Origin: Serratia symbiotica (Periphyllus acericola)
Lineage (GTDB): Bacteria > Pseudomonadota > Gammaproteobacteria > Enterobacterales > Enterobacteriaceae
Assembly: GCF_964019515.1 (NCBI RefSeq)
Contig: NZ_OZ026452.1
Location: 1,488,001 to 1,552,000 of the forward strand
Reading direction: 5' to 3'
DNA length: 64,000 nucleotides
Shown: piece by piece, positions 54,672 to 64,000 of the stretch
How the letters are laid out: each line of letters begins with the position of its first letter
How positions within the stretch are numbered: the first letter of the stretch is position 1
Program-made: the position numbers and the translations under genes
The notes under the pieces: generated by a model
Seen by the model: the letters and a program-made list of their open reading frames with translations, nothing else
Told to the model about the DNA's origin: nothing
The model's database searches: none

Positions 54672-56311
54672 TTATGCGGCAAGCAATTCTTTTGCATTTG
54701 CCAAGGTATTTCGGGTGATTTCACTGCCGCCGAGCAAACGCGCCAATTCTTGTAAACGGGCGCGTTTATCCAGTAGTGCAATCTGTATTTCGGTTTCTGT
54801 GCCGTCAGTCTGTTTGCTGACAAACAGGTGCTGATGTCCGCATCCCGCTACTTGCGGCAGGTGCGTCACGCACATTACCTGAGTGGATTCGCCCAGTTGA
54901 CGTAGCAGGCGGCCGACAATTGCTGCGGTTGGTCAACTGATGCCCACGTCTACTTCGTCGAAAATCAACGCTGGGGTTTCCATATTATGAGCGGTGATTA
55001 CCTGGATGGCGAGTGCAATGCGTGATAGTTCACCGCCGGAAGCCACTTTTGTCAATGATTGTAGCGGTTGGCCCGGATTGGTGGAAACATAAAACTCGGT
55101 GTGGCTGGCACCTTCGGCGTTCAGGTTCTTCGGCTCGAAACGCATGTCGATACTGAATTTGCCGTGCGGCATGGAAAGTGCCTGCATAAGTTCAGCCGCA
55201 TGCTGTAGACGTTTCAGGTGCAGTTTTTCGCCAGGTTCAGTACCTGCTAATGGTGTAAAGTGACCGCCTTGCTGAGATGCTCATGATCATGTTCCTGCTG
55301 TGACAGAAGCTGTTTTTCGTCCTGTAACTGCTGATGCAGTTGTAGTAGCTCTTCCGGTATCACATGGTACTTGCGTACGAGGTTGATCTGTCGTGATAGG
55401 TGTTGCTCCAGTTCGTGCAGACGGTTGGGGTCCAGATCCATATAATCAACGTAATGGCGTAGATCATCGCTGGCTTCGGTGATCTGAATAGAGGCTTCTT
55501 CGAGCATCTCCAGCAGGCCGCTAAGTTTTTTGTCCATCGCGCCCAGATCAGTCAACAGGTGTTTGGCTCTGTAAAGTTAGCTAAGTATATTGTGCTTTTC
55601 ATCTTTAGCAAACATAAACAGGGCTTGCTGGCTGATGGTCAGCCGCTGGCTGCTGTTGGCTAGGCTTTTGTATTCGGCCTCGGTTTGCTCAAACTCCCCG
55701 GCCTGTGGCGCAAATTTGTTTAGCTCTCTCAACTGGTACTGAAGTAACTGTATGCGACCTTTGCGTTCGGAGGATTGTTGCTGAAAGTGTGTCAACTCGC
55801 GGCAGCTTTGGTGCCAGCGTTGGTAGGCTTAGCGCATTTCCGCCAGCAAGGCAGGTTCATCGGCATAAGCATCGAGCAGTTCTTTCTGATGGTCGGGCTT
55901 GAGCAGCAACTGATGGGCGTGTTGACCATGGATTTGAATCAGACGTTGGCCCAGCTTGCGTAATTGCAATAGGGGTACGGCGGTGCCGTTGATAAAGCCG
56001 CGCGAGCGTCTATCAGTGTTGATAACGCGGCGTAGCAGACATTCGTTGCTGTCGTCGAGCTGGTTCTGCTCTAGTCATATACGCGCTGAAGGGGTATCCG
56101 CCAGTGAGAAGCGGGCACAGATGTCGGCGCGGGTGGGTCCCAGGCGCACTACGTTGCCATCGGCGCGGTTACCGAGGCACAGACCCAACGCGTCAATGGC
56201 AATGGATTTGCAAGCTCCGGTTCCACCGGTAATCGCTGTAATGCCTGGTTGAAGATCAATTTCTAACTCACGAACGATCGCAAGGTTGCTGCTGGTCAAT
56301 TGCGCCTGTAT
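54672..56311 (-). pseudogene. recN: recN pseudogene (DNA double-strand-break repair ATPase)
   Basis: RecN is an SMC-like protein needed for break repair. The codon aligned with the start is ATA (56309-56311). Walker A reads GGTGACKS in place of GETGAGKS, losing a key Gly. Stops or frameshifts follow at about 56073, 55829, 55575 and 55250, and near 54930. The coiled-coil regions, [40 protein letters not shown] (signature) and the end [19 protein letters not shown] are recognisable. Multiple independent hits. Confidence 0.93.
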
Positions 56312-56396
56312 AAGTACCTTCCTGTGTATGGATAAACCCTGTAGTTTAGTACAGTATATACTGATTTTATATACAGTAAAGTGGTTGAGGAGATTG

Positions 56397-57275
56397 TTAG
56401 AACAATTTTTTTGACCAGCCCAGTTTTGAGCTTAACGTGTTGAAATAGCTGTAGTCCTTCGGATGAATAAGATTAAGGTGAAAATTACTGCGGCGTATCA
56501 ATACTTCTTCGCCTTCTTGAATAGGCAGGGAGATTTGGCTGTCGCAACTGATTTCAAGATCGTTGCCCATCTGAGAAAACTTCAGCCGGATGGTGCTGTC
56601 GCTGTTGATCACAAGCGGGCGGGCGGAGAGGGTGTGCGGGAACATAGGCACGAGCACGATGGCCTCTAGAGATGGAGTGAGGATTGGCCCGCCGGCTGAG
56701 AGCGAATAGGCCGTGGAACCGGTCGGGGTAGCGATGATTAGACCATCGGAGCGCTGGGAGAAAGCAAAGCGGTCGTCAATATAAACCTCAAACTCGATCA
56801 TGTACGCTACTTTACCGGGGTGCAATATAACTTCGTTGATGGCGGTGCTGATACGGCACTGCTGCTGTTCCTTATGCACATTGGTTTCCAGCAAGAAGCG
56901 CTGTTCATCGATGTATTCGCCTTCCAACACATCCGCCAACTGTTGTAATGCATTATCGGGATCGAGGTCGGTGAGGAAACCAAGGTTGCCGCGATTCACT
57001 CCGATCACTTTGATGTCATGATGCGCCAGTACACGTGCGGCACCGAGCATGTTGCCATCACCGCCTACTACCACCGCTAAATCAGCCCGTTGACCGATAT
57101 CGGCCAGACTGCCGGTAATGGCGTCTTTCAGCCGCAAGTCCTGAGCGATTTGCCGTTCAATCATCACGCAATAGCCACGAGCGATCAGCCAGTGGTACAG
57201 CATCTCATGCGTTGCTAGTGCCGAAGGGTGACGCGGGTGACTAACAATACCGATACAAGTGAATTTTTTATTCAT
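56397..57275 (-). CDS. nadK: NAD kinase
   Basis: Phosphorylates NAD to NADP. 292 residues from ATG 57275 ([20 protein letters not shown]); an in-frame upstream extension is not conserved. Motifs [40 protein letters not shown] and [20 protein letters not shown] are diagnostic. Divergent from grpE. Intact, while nadB in the same window is dead. Confidence 0.97.
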   Translation of the reverse strand: MNKKFTCIGIVSHPRHPSALATHEMLYHWLIARGYCVMIERQIAQDLRLKDAITGSLADIGQRADLAVVVGGDGNMLGAARVLAHHDIKVIGVNRGNLGFLTDLDPDNALQQLADVLEGEYIDEQRFLLETNVHKEQQQCRISTAINEVILHPGKVAYMIEFEVYIDDRFAFSQRSDGLIIATPTGSTAYSLSAGGPILTPSLEAIVLVPMFPHTLSARPLVINSDSTIRLKFSQMGNDLEISCDSQISLPIQEGEEVLIRRSNFHLNLIHPKDYSYFNTLSSKLGWSKKLF

Positions 57276-57329
57276 TGTTATGATGTTCCTCGCTGGAGCC
57301 AGTTTATGCCCCGCATTATGACCGATTGA

Positions 57330-57359
57330 CTTGAAACCCCATTTTTGATCCCCATAATA
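57330..57359 (+). promoter_or_regulatory. Sigma-32 heat-shock promoter of grpE
   Basis: CTTGAAA at 57330-57336, a 13-bp spacer and CCCCATAA at 57350-57357 match the RpoH consensus (CTTGAAA, 13-15 bp, CCCCATNT) almost exactly. It lies about 45 bp before grpE. Confidence 0.88.
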
Positions 57360-57401
57360 AGCCAAGTTTGCGGGATTAATGCTAAAATGCGGAGATATTT
57401 C

Positions 57402-57995
57402 ATGAGTAGTAGAGAACAAAAGGCGCCAAACAAGCAAGTCTCAGAAGAAATGGAACAGCAGGCCCGATACGAGGATGTGCTACCAGAGGCGGCGGAGGAC
57501 GTTGATTTGCGTGATGCGCGTATTACCGAGCTGGAGGCTCGGTTACTTGAAGCTCAGCAAAATGAACGTGATGGACGTGATAGCCTGCTGCGCGCCAAAG
57601 CTGAAATGGAGAACGTGCGTCGGCGTACTGAGCTGGATATTGAAAAAGCGCACAAATTCGCATTGGAGAAATTCTCTGGTGACTTGCTGCCAGTGCTCGA
57701 TAATCTGGAGCTTGCATTAGAACTGGCTGATAAGAATAATCCTGAGTTGACCGCGATGATCGAAGGCATCGAACTGACGCTAAAGTCCTTACAGGATGTG
57801 GTGCACAAGTACGGCATTGAGATCGTCAGTGATATCGACGTGCCCTTTAACCCGGATGTGCATCAGGCAATGAGCCTGACTGAATCCGCCGATCACCAGC
57901 CGAACCATGTGATGATGGTGATGCAGAAAGGCTATACGCTGAATGGCAGATTGCTGCGCCCCGCTATGGTTGCGGTTTCTAAAGCTAAAGCATAA
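57402..57995 (+). CDS. grpE: Nucleotide exchange factor GrpE
   Basis: 197 residues from ATG 57402 ([20 protein letters not shown]), the usual length. It releases ADP from DnaK. The N-terminal coiled coil runs to about residue 85 ([20 protein letters not shown]), and the beta-sandwich end has [20 protein letters not shown]. Under a clear heat-shock promoter. Intact. Confidence 0.97.
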   Translation: MSSREQKAPNKQVSEEMEQQARYEDVLPEAAEDVDLRDARITELEARLLEAQQNERDGRDSLLRAKAEMENVRRRTELDIEKAHKFALEKFSGDLLPVLDNLELALELADKNNPELTAMIEGIELTLKSLQDVVHKYGIEIVSDIDVPFNPDVHQAMSLTESADHQPNHVMMVMQKGYTLNGRLLRPAMVAVSKAKA

Positions 57996-58081
57996 GCGCG
58001 CTGGTGTGGTGAAAAATTCACCTTAGGTACATACCCGTAAGTTTAGGAATCATTGAATCCATCTCGTGGGGCTATGTACAG

Positions 58082-58112
58082 ATCCGGAAGCGTTCCTCGC
58101 TTCCGGATTTTT
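58082..58112 (+). terminator. Terminator after grpE (possibly bidirectional)
   Basis: Stem ATCCGGAAGCG / CGCTTCCGGAT with a short loop, then TTTTTAT. It ends at the ung stop codon, so it may also serve ung on the other strand. Confidence 0.85.
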
Positions 58113-58785
58113 ATGCACGCGGTAACCAGTCGAGCGGCTGCAAGCCCTGTTGCTTCAGCAGTTGATTGGTTTGTGAGAAGTGGCGGCAACCGAAGAAGCC
58201 ACGGTGAGCGGAGAGCGGCGACGGATGTGGCGCTTTCAGCACATGATGGCGTTTGCGGTCAATAAAGTTGCCTTTCTTCTGCGAATGCGATCCCCACAGC
58301 AGGAACACCACGCCACTACAGTTCTCGTTTAGCGCAGCGATCACTTTATCGGTGAAAGTTTCCCAGCCCAAATTGGCGTGCGAATGCGCTCGGCCACCTT
58401 CGACGGTCAGCACTGTGTTGAGCAATAACACGCCTTGTTCGGCCCAGCTCTGTAGGTAACCGTGGTTTGGGTGTTCAAGACCAGGAATATCGGTTGCCAG
58501 TTCCTTGTACATATTCATCAGTGAAGGCGGTGCAGGAACGCCGGGGCGCACGGAGAAAGACAAGCCGTGGGCTTGATTGGGGCCATGATAGGGATCCTGC
58601 CCGAGGATAACCACTTTGACGTCCGCCAGGTCGGTGAAACGGAAAGCGTTGAATACATCTCTCTGCGGTGGATAAATAGTTTTACCAGCCCGACGTTCAG
58701 CGGCAACAAAGGCGAGTGTTTCAACAAAATAGGGCTGCTCTTTTTCTTTGCCGATAACGTCATGCCAGGTGAGGGAGGTGGACAT
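58111..58785 (-). CDS. ung: Uracil-DNA glycosylase
   Basis: 224 residues. Removes uracil from DNA. Catalytic motif [18 protein letters not shown] (water-activating Asp) and [14 protein letters not shown] (His, DNA-intercalation loop) are intact, as is LLLNTVLTV. The start is [20 protein letters not shown]. Retained although the genome's visible mutations lean towards A/T. Confidence 0.96.
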   Translation of the reverse strand: MSTSLTWHDVIGKEKEQPYFVETLAFVAAERRAGKTIYPPQRDVFNAFRFTDLADVKVVILGQDPYHGPNQAHGLSFSVRPGVPAPPSLMNMYKELATDIPGLEHPNHGYLQSWAEQGVLLLNTVLTVEGGRAHSHANLGWETFTDKVIAALNENCSGVVFLLWGSHSQKKGNFIDRKRHHVLKAPHPSPLSAHRGFFGCRHFSQTNQLLKQQGLQPLDWLPRA

Positions 58786-59128
58786 AAACGCTTTCCTTTG
58801 TTTTCGTTAGTAATTCATTGGCTATAGCTTACCCTGTCGTTTAACATGGCAAAACCCACTTTTTGTTTTCTTCTGGTCTACGTCATGCAATTATTTTTGA
58901 TAATTTACAAAAAAATTGCTAAAGGCTGGTCAGGGAAATTGATATAAAACATAAACATGTTCCTATATCTACAGTATCTGACAAGAAGAAATTTATATTA
59001 ATCAAAGAATTGATCTGGCCATGCCGTTATACAAGACGATAAGGCAACAATTGTCTTGCCACCTGGTTGAAACCAGAATTGGGTTTTCTCATGAAGTAAA
59101 ATTTTCGACCTGGTATGGCAGCAACAAA
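58786..59128. other. ung-grcA gap
   Basis: AT-rich, no gene. TTGATAATTTACAA at 58897-58910 resembles a degraded FNR site (TTGAT-N4-ATCAA), which would fit the known anaerobic control of grcA in E. coli; weak evidence. Confidence 0.3.
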
Positions 59129-59323
59129 ATGATTACTGATATTCAAATTACCAAAGCCAAAGACCAGGCGCTGGTGAATTCTTTCTGGTTACTGAATAGT
59201 CAGCGAGCAAGTTTTGGTCCCTTTTTTATTGGCGGCAATCAGGGGATCGGGTCTGAAACATATTCTGCGCAAAGACAATCGCCCGAGTTACGAATCCTGC
59301 TGACAACTACAGTAGCCATTTAG
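59129..59323 (+). pseudogene. grcA: grcA (yfiD) 5' remnant (autonomous glycyl radical cofactor)
   Basis: GrcA replaces the damaged radical domain of pyruvate formate-lyase. MITDIQITKAKDQALVNSFW-LLNSQ at 59129-59203 matches the first ~25 residues. The reading then continues into unrelated residues to a stop at 59323. The C-terminal glycyl-radical region (RVSGYAVRF type) is absent. It sits between ung and srmB as expected. Loss fits reduced anaerobic metabolism. Confidence 0.75.
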
Positions 59324-59452
59324 CTGCTAAACGAAAGGGCTTACGCACCACGCATAGCCGTTAATACCATAAAGAAGCGCATAAAAATAGGACGATATAT
59401 TTGATGACTAGCACGGCCTTGGTTCGGTAGTACACTGAACGCCAGGCTGGCG

Positions 59453-60775
59453 TTATTCCGCGTTTTTTTCACGTTTAGCCTTGGCTTGGCGGCGTTTGCC
59501 GATATTTTTGGTATCGCGATGTCGCACTTTCACCTTAGCTTTTTCTTTGTTTTTCGCTTTGTCTTGCATACGTTTGGCCAGCACTTTCTTTGAAGGTTTA
59601 CCGTTGCTTTTCTCGTTTGGCACTTTGGTTTTTGGCCGCAGTTCGTCGATCACCCGTGGCTTCAATGGTTCATTTAGGTAACGACCCACTTTGCCCAATA
59701 GCAGGTGGTCGTGTGCCTCAACCAGTGAAATGGCGGTGCCTTTGCGCCCGGCACGGCCGGTGCGGCCAATGCGGTGCAGGTAGGTGTCGGCGGTGCGCGG
59801 CATGTCGAAATTAAATACGTGAGTAATGTCAATGATATCCAGACCACGTGCGGCGACATCGGTGGCGACCAGCACATCAATCCTGCCGTCCATCATGCGT
59901 TTTACCGCTTCGTTGCGCTTGGCTTGCACCATTTCGCCTTCGAGGTAGCAGGTATTGATGCCTGCTTCACGCAGCCAGATGGCCAGCTCATGCACTCGCT
60001 CGCGCTTGCGCACGAAGATCACTGATTTTTGCACGTCCGGCTGCTTCAGCAGGTGCACCAGCAGCGCTGTTTTGTGCTGCACGTCATCGGCGCGGTAGTA
60101 CCATTGCAGGATTTTTTTGCGTTCGCGACGCGAAGGATCAGCTTCCACTTTCACCGGCTCTTTCAGAATGCGTTCAGCGAATTCATGGATCGCCTCGCCT
60201 TCCAGCGTGGCGGAGAACAGCAACGTCTGGTTGCGCCAGCGGGTTTCGGCAGAGATGATTTCGATGTCCTGTGCAAAGCCCATGTCGAGCATGCAGTCTG
60301 CTTCGTCGAGGATCAGGGTTTCCACCGCGCGGCAATCGAAGTTCTCTTCTTTGATATATTGCAGTAGACGGCCAGTAGTAGCGACCACCATATCTTGGTT
60401 TTCGCTGAACACTTCTGCGTGGTTCATATAGGCTACGCCGCCGGTGATGGTGGCGATATCCAACGAGGTATGTGCCGCCAATTCACGCGCTTGATCGGCC
60501 ACTTGCATTGCTAACTCACGTGTCGGGGTAAGGATCAGAACGCGTGGTGGGCCAGACTTCTTACGCGGAAAATCCAGCAGATGCTGCAAAACGGGCAGCA
60601 AAAATGCGGCGGTTTTGCCGGTGCCGGTCGGAGCCGAGCCTAATACGTCGTGCCCGTTCATCGCGCGTGGGATCGCTTCAGTTTGGATAGCAGTGGGGCG
60701 ATCGTAGCCTTTATCATGCAGTGCGAGGATCAGGCGTTCATCGAGTTCGAGTTCGGAAAAATGGGTTACTGTCAT
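59453..60775 (-). CDS. srmB: ATP-dependent RNA helicase SrmB
   Basis: A DEAD-box helicase for early 50S assembly. 440 residues. Motifs in order: Q (RPTAIQTEAIP), I (APTGTGKT), Ia (PTRELAMQV), II (DEAD), III (SAT), V ([12 protein letters not shown]), VI ([13 protein letters not shown]). A strongly basic C-terminal tail follows (KKVLAKRMQDKAKNK to the end). Intact, in contrast to rhlB. Confidence 0.96.
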   Translation of the reverse strand: MTVTHFSELELDERLILALHDKGYDRPTAIQTEAIPRAMNGHDVLGSAPTGTGKTAAFLLPVLQHLLDFPRKKSGPPRVLILTPTRELAMQVADQARELAAHTSLDIATITGGVAYMNHAEVFSENQDMVVATTGRLLQYIKEENFDCRAVETLILDEADCMLDMGFAQDIEIISAETRWRNQTLLFSATLEGEAIHEFAERILKEPVKVEADPSRRERKKILQWYYRADDVQHKTALLVHLLKQPDVQKSVIFVRKRERVHELAIWLREAGINTCYLEGEMVQAKRNEAVKRMMDGRIDVLVATDVAARGLDIIDITHVFNFDMPRTADTYLHRIGRTGRAGRKGTAISLVEAHDHLLLGKVGRYLNEPLKPRVIDELRPKTKVPNEKSNGKPSKKVLAKRMQDKAKNKEKAKVKVRHRDTKNIGKRRQAKAKREKNAE

Positions 60776-60906
60776 AGTCTACCTCTACTTGGGGTGCCAA
60801 TTATAGACGGGTTGGCTGTGTTCTTCACCTATTAAGCGGAAAGCAACTCTTTTCCCATAAATCAGGTTGCCTTATGCTACGTCAGTTTTCTATCTAGGTG
60901 GTTATT

Positions 60907-61649
60907 ATGAGCAATCAGTCGAAAGCAAATTTTACCCCGCGCTGTGGCGGTTTTACTTTTAAGCAATTCTTTGTTGCTAACGATCGCTAAGTGGGTACTG
61001 ATGGCGTGTTGCTTGGTGCTTGGGCACCGCTGGCACAGGCGCAGCGGGTGCTGGACATCGGTAGCGGCAGCGGACTGATTGCGTTGATGCTGGCGCAGCG
61101 TTCAGCTGCTGAGGTGATGATCGATGCGGTGGAACTGGACGAAGTCGCTGCCGAGCAGGCGCGCGATGATAATGTGCAGAAATCCCCTTGGCCGCAGCGC
61201 ATTAAGGTTTACGCGCAGGATATTTATTATTACGCCGAACATCACGCCGCGCAATATGATCTGACTCGTCAGCAATCCGCCTTATTTGGAACCGGCTGTA
61301 GGCCTGCCGTGATCAAGCGCGCCATAACGCGCGTTGCACAGAGACCTTGACTCACGCCACGCTGCTCAAGTGTGCCTAACAGTTGATTAATGCGCAGGGC
61401 ATTTTCTGCGTGGTGTTGCCCTATAACATTGGCACAGCCTTTGAAAGTCAGGCGCATTAGCGTGGCTGGAATACCGCAAAAAAGCTGAACGTCAGTGATC
61501 GCGTCGATACGTCGCTACACAGGGTGCTGTTGGCGCTGACACGATGGCCAATGCTGCCTCAAGAGCAAGCGCTGGCCATGAAACTGACCGACGGCAGCTA
61601 TATCGAGGACTTCCGTTGGCTGATTACCGAATTTTACCTATTTTATTGA
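60907..61649 (+). pseudogene. yfiC: trmN6 (yfiC) pseudogene (tRNA1-Val A37 N6-methyltransferase)
   Basis: Methylates A37 of tRNA-Val with SAM. MSNQSKANFTPRCGGFTFKQ-FFVANDR is followed by TAA (60988-60990), where a few codons are also missing. [14 protein letters not shown] and [18 protein letters not shown] (SAM motif I) are open. A frameshift near 61270 puts the catalytic SNPPY in another frame, and more indels and stops follow. The end (DFRWLITEFYLFY) is legible to 61649. Confidence 0.9.
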
Positions 61650-61690
61650 GTTTAAAAAGAACACTGTTATGGTACTCCCTCGACATTCAT

Positions 61691-63119
61691 TCAGGGATGC
61701 AGGACGGTTGGTAATGCCTCCGGTCGCCGCTCTGGGTAATCCAGCGTATAGTGCAGGCCCCGGCTCTCCTTGCGCGCCATAGCGCAGCGCACGATCAGTG
61801 CTGCTACCTGCACCAGGTTACGCAGTTCGAGCAAGTCGTTTGAGATACGGAAGTTGGCATAGTACTCGTCGATTTCTGGTTGCAGGGTATTGATGCGTCG
61901 CAGCGCGCGTTCCAGCCGTTTGGTGGTGCACCAGACACTCCAACAATTAGTTCGAAGCCATGCGGTTGGCTCCGTGCAGGCCGGTGTAGCTGACCTCACA
62001 GATAGCATACAACCCGTCTAGATCGGTGCGGCCATGTTAATCGACTATCACACCGCCACAGGTGTAGTGTGCAGCTGGCACGATCGGGATCGGCTGCTGC
62101 GTCAAATCGAATCCCAGCGCCAGCAACTTTTCATGGATCATCGGGAAATGCTAGATAATGAATTCCGCTGGCTTGTGGCTTATGTCGAGGCACATGCAAT
62201 CTCGCCTAGTCGCTTTATTTCATGGTCGACAGCACGGGCTACGATGTCGCGCGGAGCGGATCGAAGTCTAGCATACAGTGGCTACAGTCTGGCCGCTTGA
62301 GGTAAGCGCCTTCACCGCGCAGCGCCTCAGTCAGTAAGAAGTTGCGCGCCTGCGGATAGAACAAGCAGGTCGGGTGGCATTGGTTAAATTCGAGGTTGGC
62401 GACTCGGCAACTGGCGCGCCAAGCCATGGCTATGCCATCGCCTGAGGAGATATCCGGGTTCGTGGTGTATTGATACACTTTGGCTGCGCCGCCAGTGGCC
62501 AGTACCACCGTTCTGGCACGGTAGGTTTCTACCTATTCCCGCTCGCGGTTCCAGACATAGGCACCGACTACCCTGCGGGTGCCTGGTAGGCCGATTTTGT
62601 TCGAGATGATCAGATCGACTGCATTGCGGCGCTCCATCACACAAATATTAGAATTGGTGCTTGCTTTCCCCACTAGTGTGGTCTCTGCTTCCTTACCAGT
62701 AGCATCGGCAGAATGCAGCGGTGGCTGTGCCCTCCCTCGCGCGTCAGATAATAATGTTCTTCACCTTTGGGATTGACCTCAGTATCGAACAACACGCCTT
62801 GATCGATCAGCCACTGCACGCAATGGCGCGCGTTGCCAGTGATAAACTCAACGGCTTCTTTGTCGCACAGGCCGGCTCCGGCAATCAAAGTGTCATTAAT
62901 GTGTGAGGCAATGCTGTCCGTTTCATCATAAACTGCGGCGATCCCGCCTTGGGCATTAAATGTGGCCCCTTCGCTGAGTGGCCCCTTGCTGAGTAGGGTA
63001 ACTTTGCAATACTGTGCTAAACGCAGGGCCAGTGACAGGCCCTCAGCGCTGCTACCAACAATCAGTACATCGCTGATATGTTAAGATGATGGTTGGTGCA
63101 GAAAAAGAGTGAAATTCAT
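61691..63119 (-). pseudogene. nadB: nadB pseudogene (L-aspartate oxidase)
   Basis: NadB is the first enzyme of de novo NAD synthesis. From ATG 63119 the reading meets a stop after ~12 codons. [20 protein letters not shown] has lost a Gly of the FAD-binding GSGAAG. Conserved pieces in several frames include [40 protein letters not shown] and [11 protein letters not shown]. The C-terminal [20 protein letters not shown] runs to 61691. Many frameshifts, and it is shorter than the usual ~540 codons. Confidence 0.93.
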
Positions 63120-63296
63120 GTTAGCCTAATTGCCCGGGCAAAAGCCATGAATGGAACGACATTGATAGAAAGAACTATGGTGATATGGAATTCATGTTCT
63201 ATATGACCTTCAACCGAATGCTTGCTCAGAAAAATAATGTATGGCTGGCAGTACAATTTCACGCAGGGAGATAAATTTTGGGAGAATTTACCTCGG

Positions 63297-63872
63297 ATGA
63301 GCGAGCAGTTAACGGATCAAGTTCTGATAGAGCGGATCCAAAAGGGTGATCAGAAATCGTTTAACTTACTGGTAGTGCGTTACCAGCATAAGGTGGCGAG
63401 TATCGTTTCTCGCTATGTGCAGCAGGGCGACATACCTGATGTGGTGCAGGAATCCTTTATTAAGGCCTATCGTGCACTGGAGTCATTCCGGGGCGATAGC
63501 GCTTTTTATACTTGGTTGTATCGAATCGCTGTGAATACAGCAAAGAATTATCTGGTTGCGCAGAGACGTCGCCCGCCATCCAGTGATGTGGATGTCAATT
63601 ATGCGGAAAATTACGAAAGCGCAGGGGCACTGAAAGAAATTTCGAACCCTGAGAATTTAATGTTGTCAGAAGAGCTAAGGCAGATAGTTTTCCGTACCAT
63701 TGAGTCTCTCCCTGAGGAGCTTCGTATGGTGATTACTTTGCGGGAGTTTGATGGCCTAAGCTATGAAGAGATTGCTGCCATCATAGAATGCCCGATCGGA
63801 ACCGTACGTTCGCGTATTTTCCGTGCACGCGAAGTTATCGATAATAAAATCCAACCGCAAACCCAGCGTTAG
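63297..63872 (+). CDS. rpoE: RNA polymerase sigma factor RpoE (sigma-E)
   Basis: 191 residues from ATG 63297 (MSEQLTDQVLIERIQKGDQK), the E. coli length. An ECF sigma factor for envelope stress. Region 2 has VVRYQHKVASIVSRYVQQGD and ESFRGDSAFYTWLYRIAVNT, and region 4 has EEIAAIIECPIGTVRSRIFR. An upstream in-frame ATG at 63222 is not conserved. The gene is intact, and its anti-sigma gene follows 30 bp on. Confidence 0.97.
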   Translation: MSEQLTDQVLIERIQKGDQKSFNLLVVRYQHKVASIVSRYVQQGDIPDVVQESFIKAYRALESFRGDSAFYTWLYRIAVNTAKNYLVAQRRRPPSSDVDVNYAENYESAGALKEISNPENLMLSEELRQIVFRTIESLPEELRMVITLREFDGLSYEEIAAIIECPIGTVRSRIFRAREVIDNKIQPQTQR

Positions 63873-63902
63873 CAATGGCGGGCACAGGAATGGTATTTAG
63901 GC

Positions 63903-64000
63903 ATGCAGAAAGAAAAGCTTTCCGCTTTGATCGATGGGGAGTTGTTCGATAGCGAACTGTTGAGTTCACTATTGCAAGATCGGGTGCTCCAACAAAGCTG
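63903..64000 (+). CDS. rseA: Anti-sigma-E factor RseA, 5' part
   Basis: MQKEKLSALIDGELFDSELL-SSLLQDRVLQQS matches the sigma-binding N-terminus of RseA. It is cut by the window edge after 32 codons. Operon partner of rpoE. Whether the rest is intact cannot be seen. Confidence 0.9.
   Translation, partial: MQKEKLSALIDGELFDSELLSSLLQDRVLQQS

Noticed and set aside
59021..59323. A 100-codon open frame as a possible new small protein
   Set aside because: Its middle is the grcA start (MITDIQITKA) and its beginning is the old 5' untranslated region; it is better read as a grcA remnant.

Overview
The window looks like a piece of chromosome from a host-restricted Enterobacterales bacterium of the Serratia lineage, most like the aphid symbiont Serratia symbiotica. 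This is inferred from remembered protein families, gene order, ERIC repeats, the 16S gene and the pattern of decay; no database search was run. About 25 protein genes read as intact. About 29 more are recognisable but broken by nonsense codons, frameshifts, lost start codons or deletions. Dense, recent pseudogenes among well-kept essential genes point to an early or middle stage of genome reduction.

Layout: (1) 1-17254 follows the rep-gppA-rhlB-trxA-rho-wec-yifK block of enteric bacteria. trxA, rho, wecA, rffA (wecE) and yifK are intact. rep, gppA and rhlB are dead, and the enterobacterial common antigen (ECA) cluster is ruined: wecB and wecC are deleted, wzzE is fused to rffG, and rffH, rffC, wzxE, wecF, wzyE and wecG are broken. 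(2) 17968-30680 follows glnS-nagE-nagBAC-asnB-tRNA cluster-ubiF-miaB. glnS, five tRNAs and ubiF survive; the whole GlcNAc system, asnB and miaB are dead. (3) 30677-39806 follows nlpE-proS-trmO-rcsF-metQIN-gmhB-rrn. proS, trmO, metNIQ and gmhB are intact; nlpE is a fragment joined to miaB and rcsF has two stops. (4) 37922-40960 is an rRNA operon with complete 16S, tRNA-Ile and tRNA-Ala, a 23S gene that has lost about its first 2.1 kb, and an altered 5S. Its left flank matches E. coli rrnH and its right flank matches rrnG. (5) 41108-64000 follows yfiM-pssA-patZ-trxC-yfiF and then ung-grcA-srmB-trmN6-nadB-rpoE-rseA. Between yfiF and ung lies a displaced block (emrB-emrA-rnfH-ratA-smpB-ssrA-integrase remnant-bamE-recN-nadK-grpE).

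Several segments from distant parts of the E. coli-like order are abutted here: yifK|glnS, miaB|nlpE, rrnH|rrnG, yfiF|emrB, emrA|rnfH, ssrA|bamE and grpE|ung. Mobile or repeated DNA lies at or near several joints: two decayed IS903-like copies in opposite orientation, four copies of a ~150-bp MITE-like repeat, ERIC elements and the rrn operon.

What survives is core information processing (rho, glnS, proS, smpB-ssrA, grpE, srmB, rpoE), membrane synthesis (pssA, ubiF, bamE, gmhB) and nutrient import (metNIQ with met boxes, yifK). What is lost is surface polysaccharide, amino-sugar use, asparagine synthase B, de novo NAD synthesis (nadB), drug efflux (emrAB) and stress or redox back-ups (recN, trxC, grcA, rcsF, nlpE). 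No clearly new molecular system was found. The most unusual features are the hybrid truncated rRNA operon, the miaB::nlpE fusion, the MITE family, a perfected palindrome in patZ, an exact 162-bp duplication in rhlB, and an IS-interrupted integrase remnant at the tmRNA gene.
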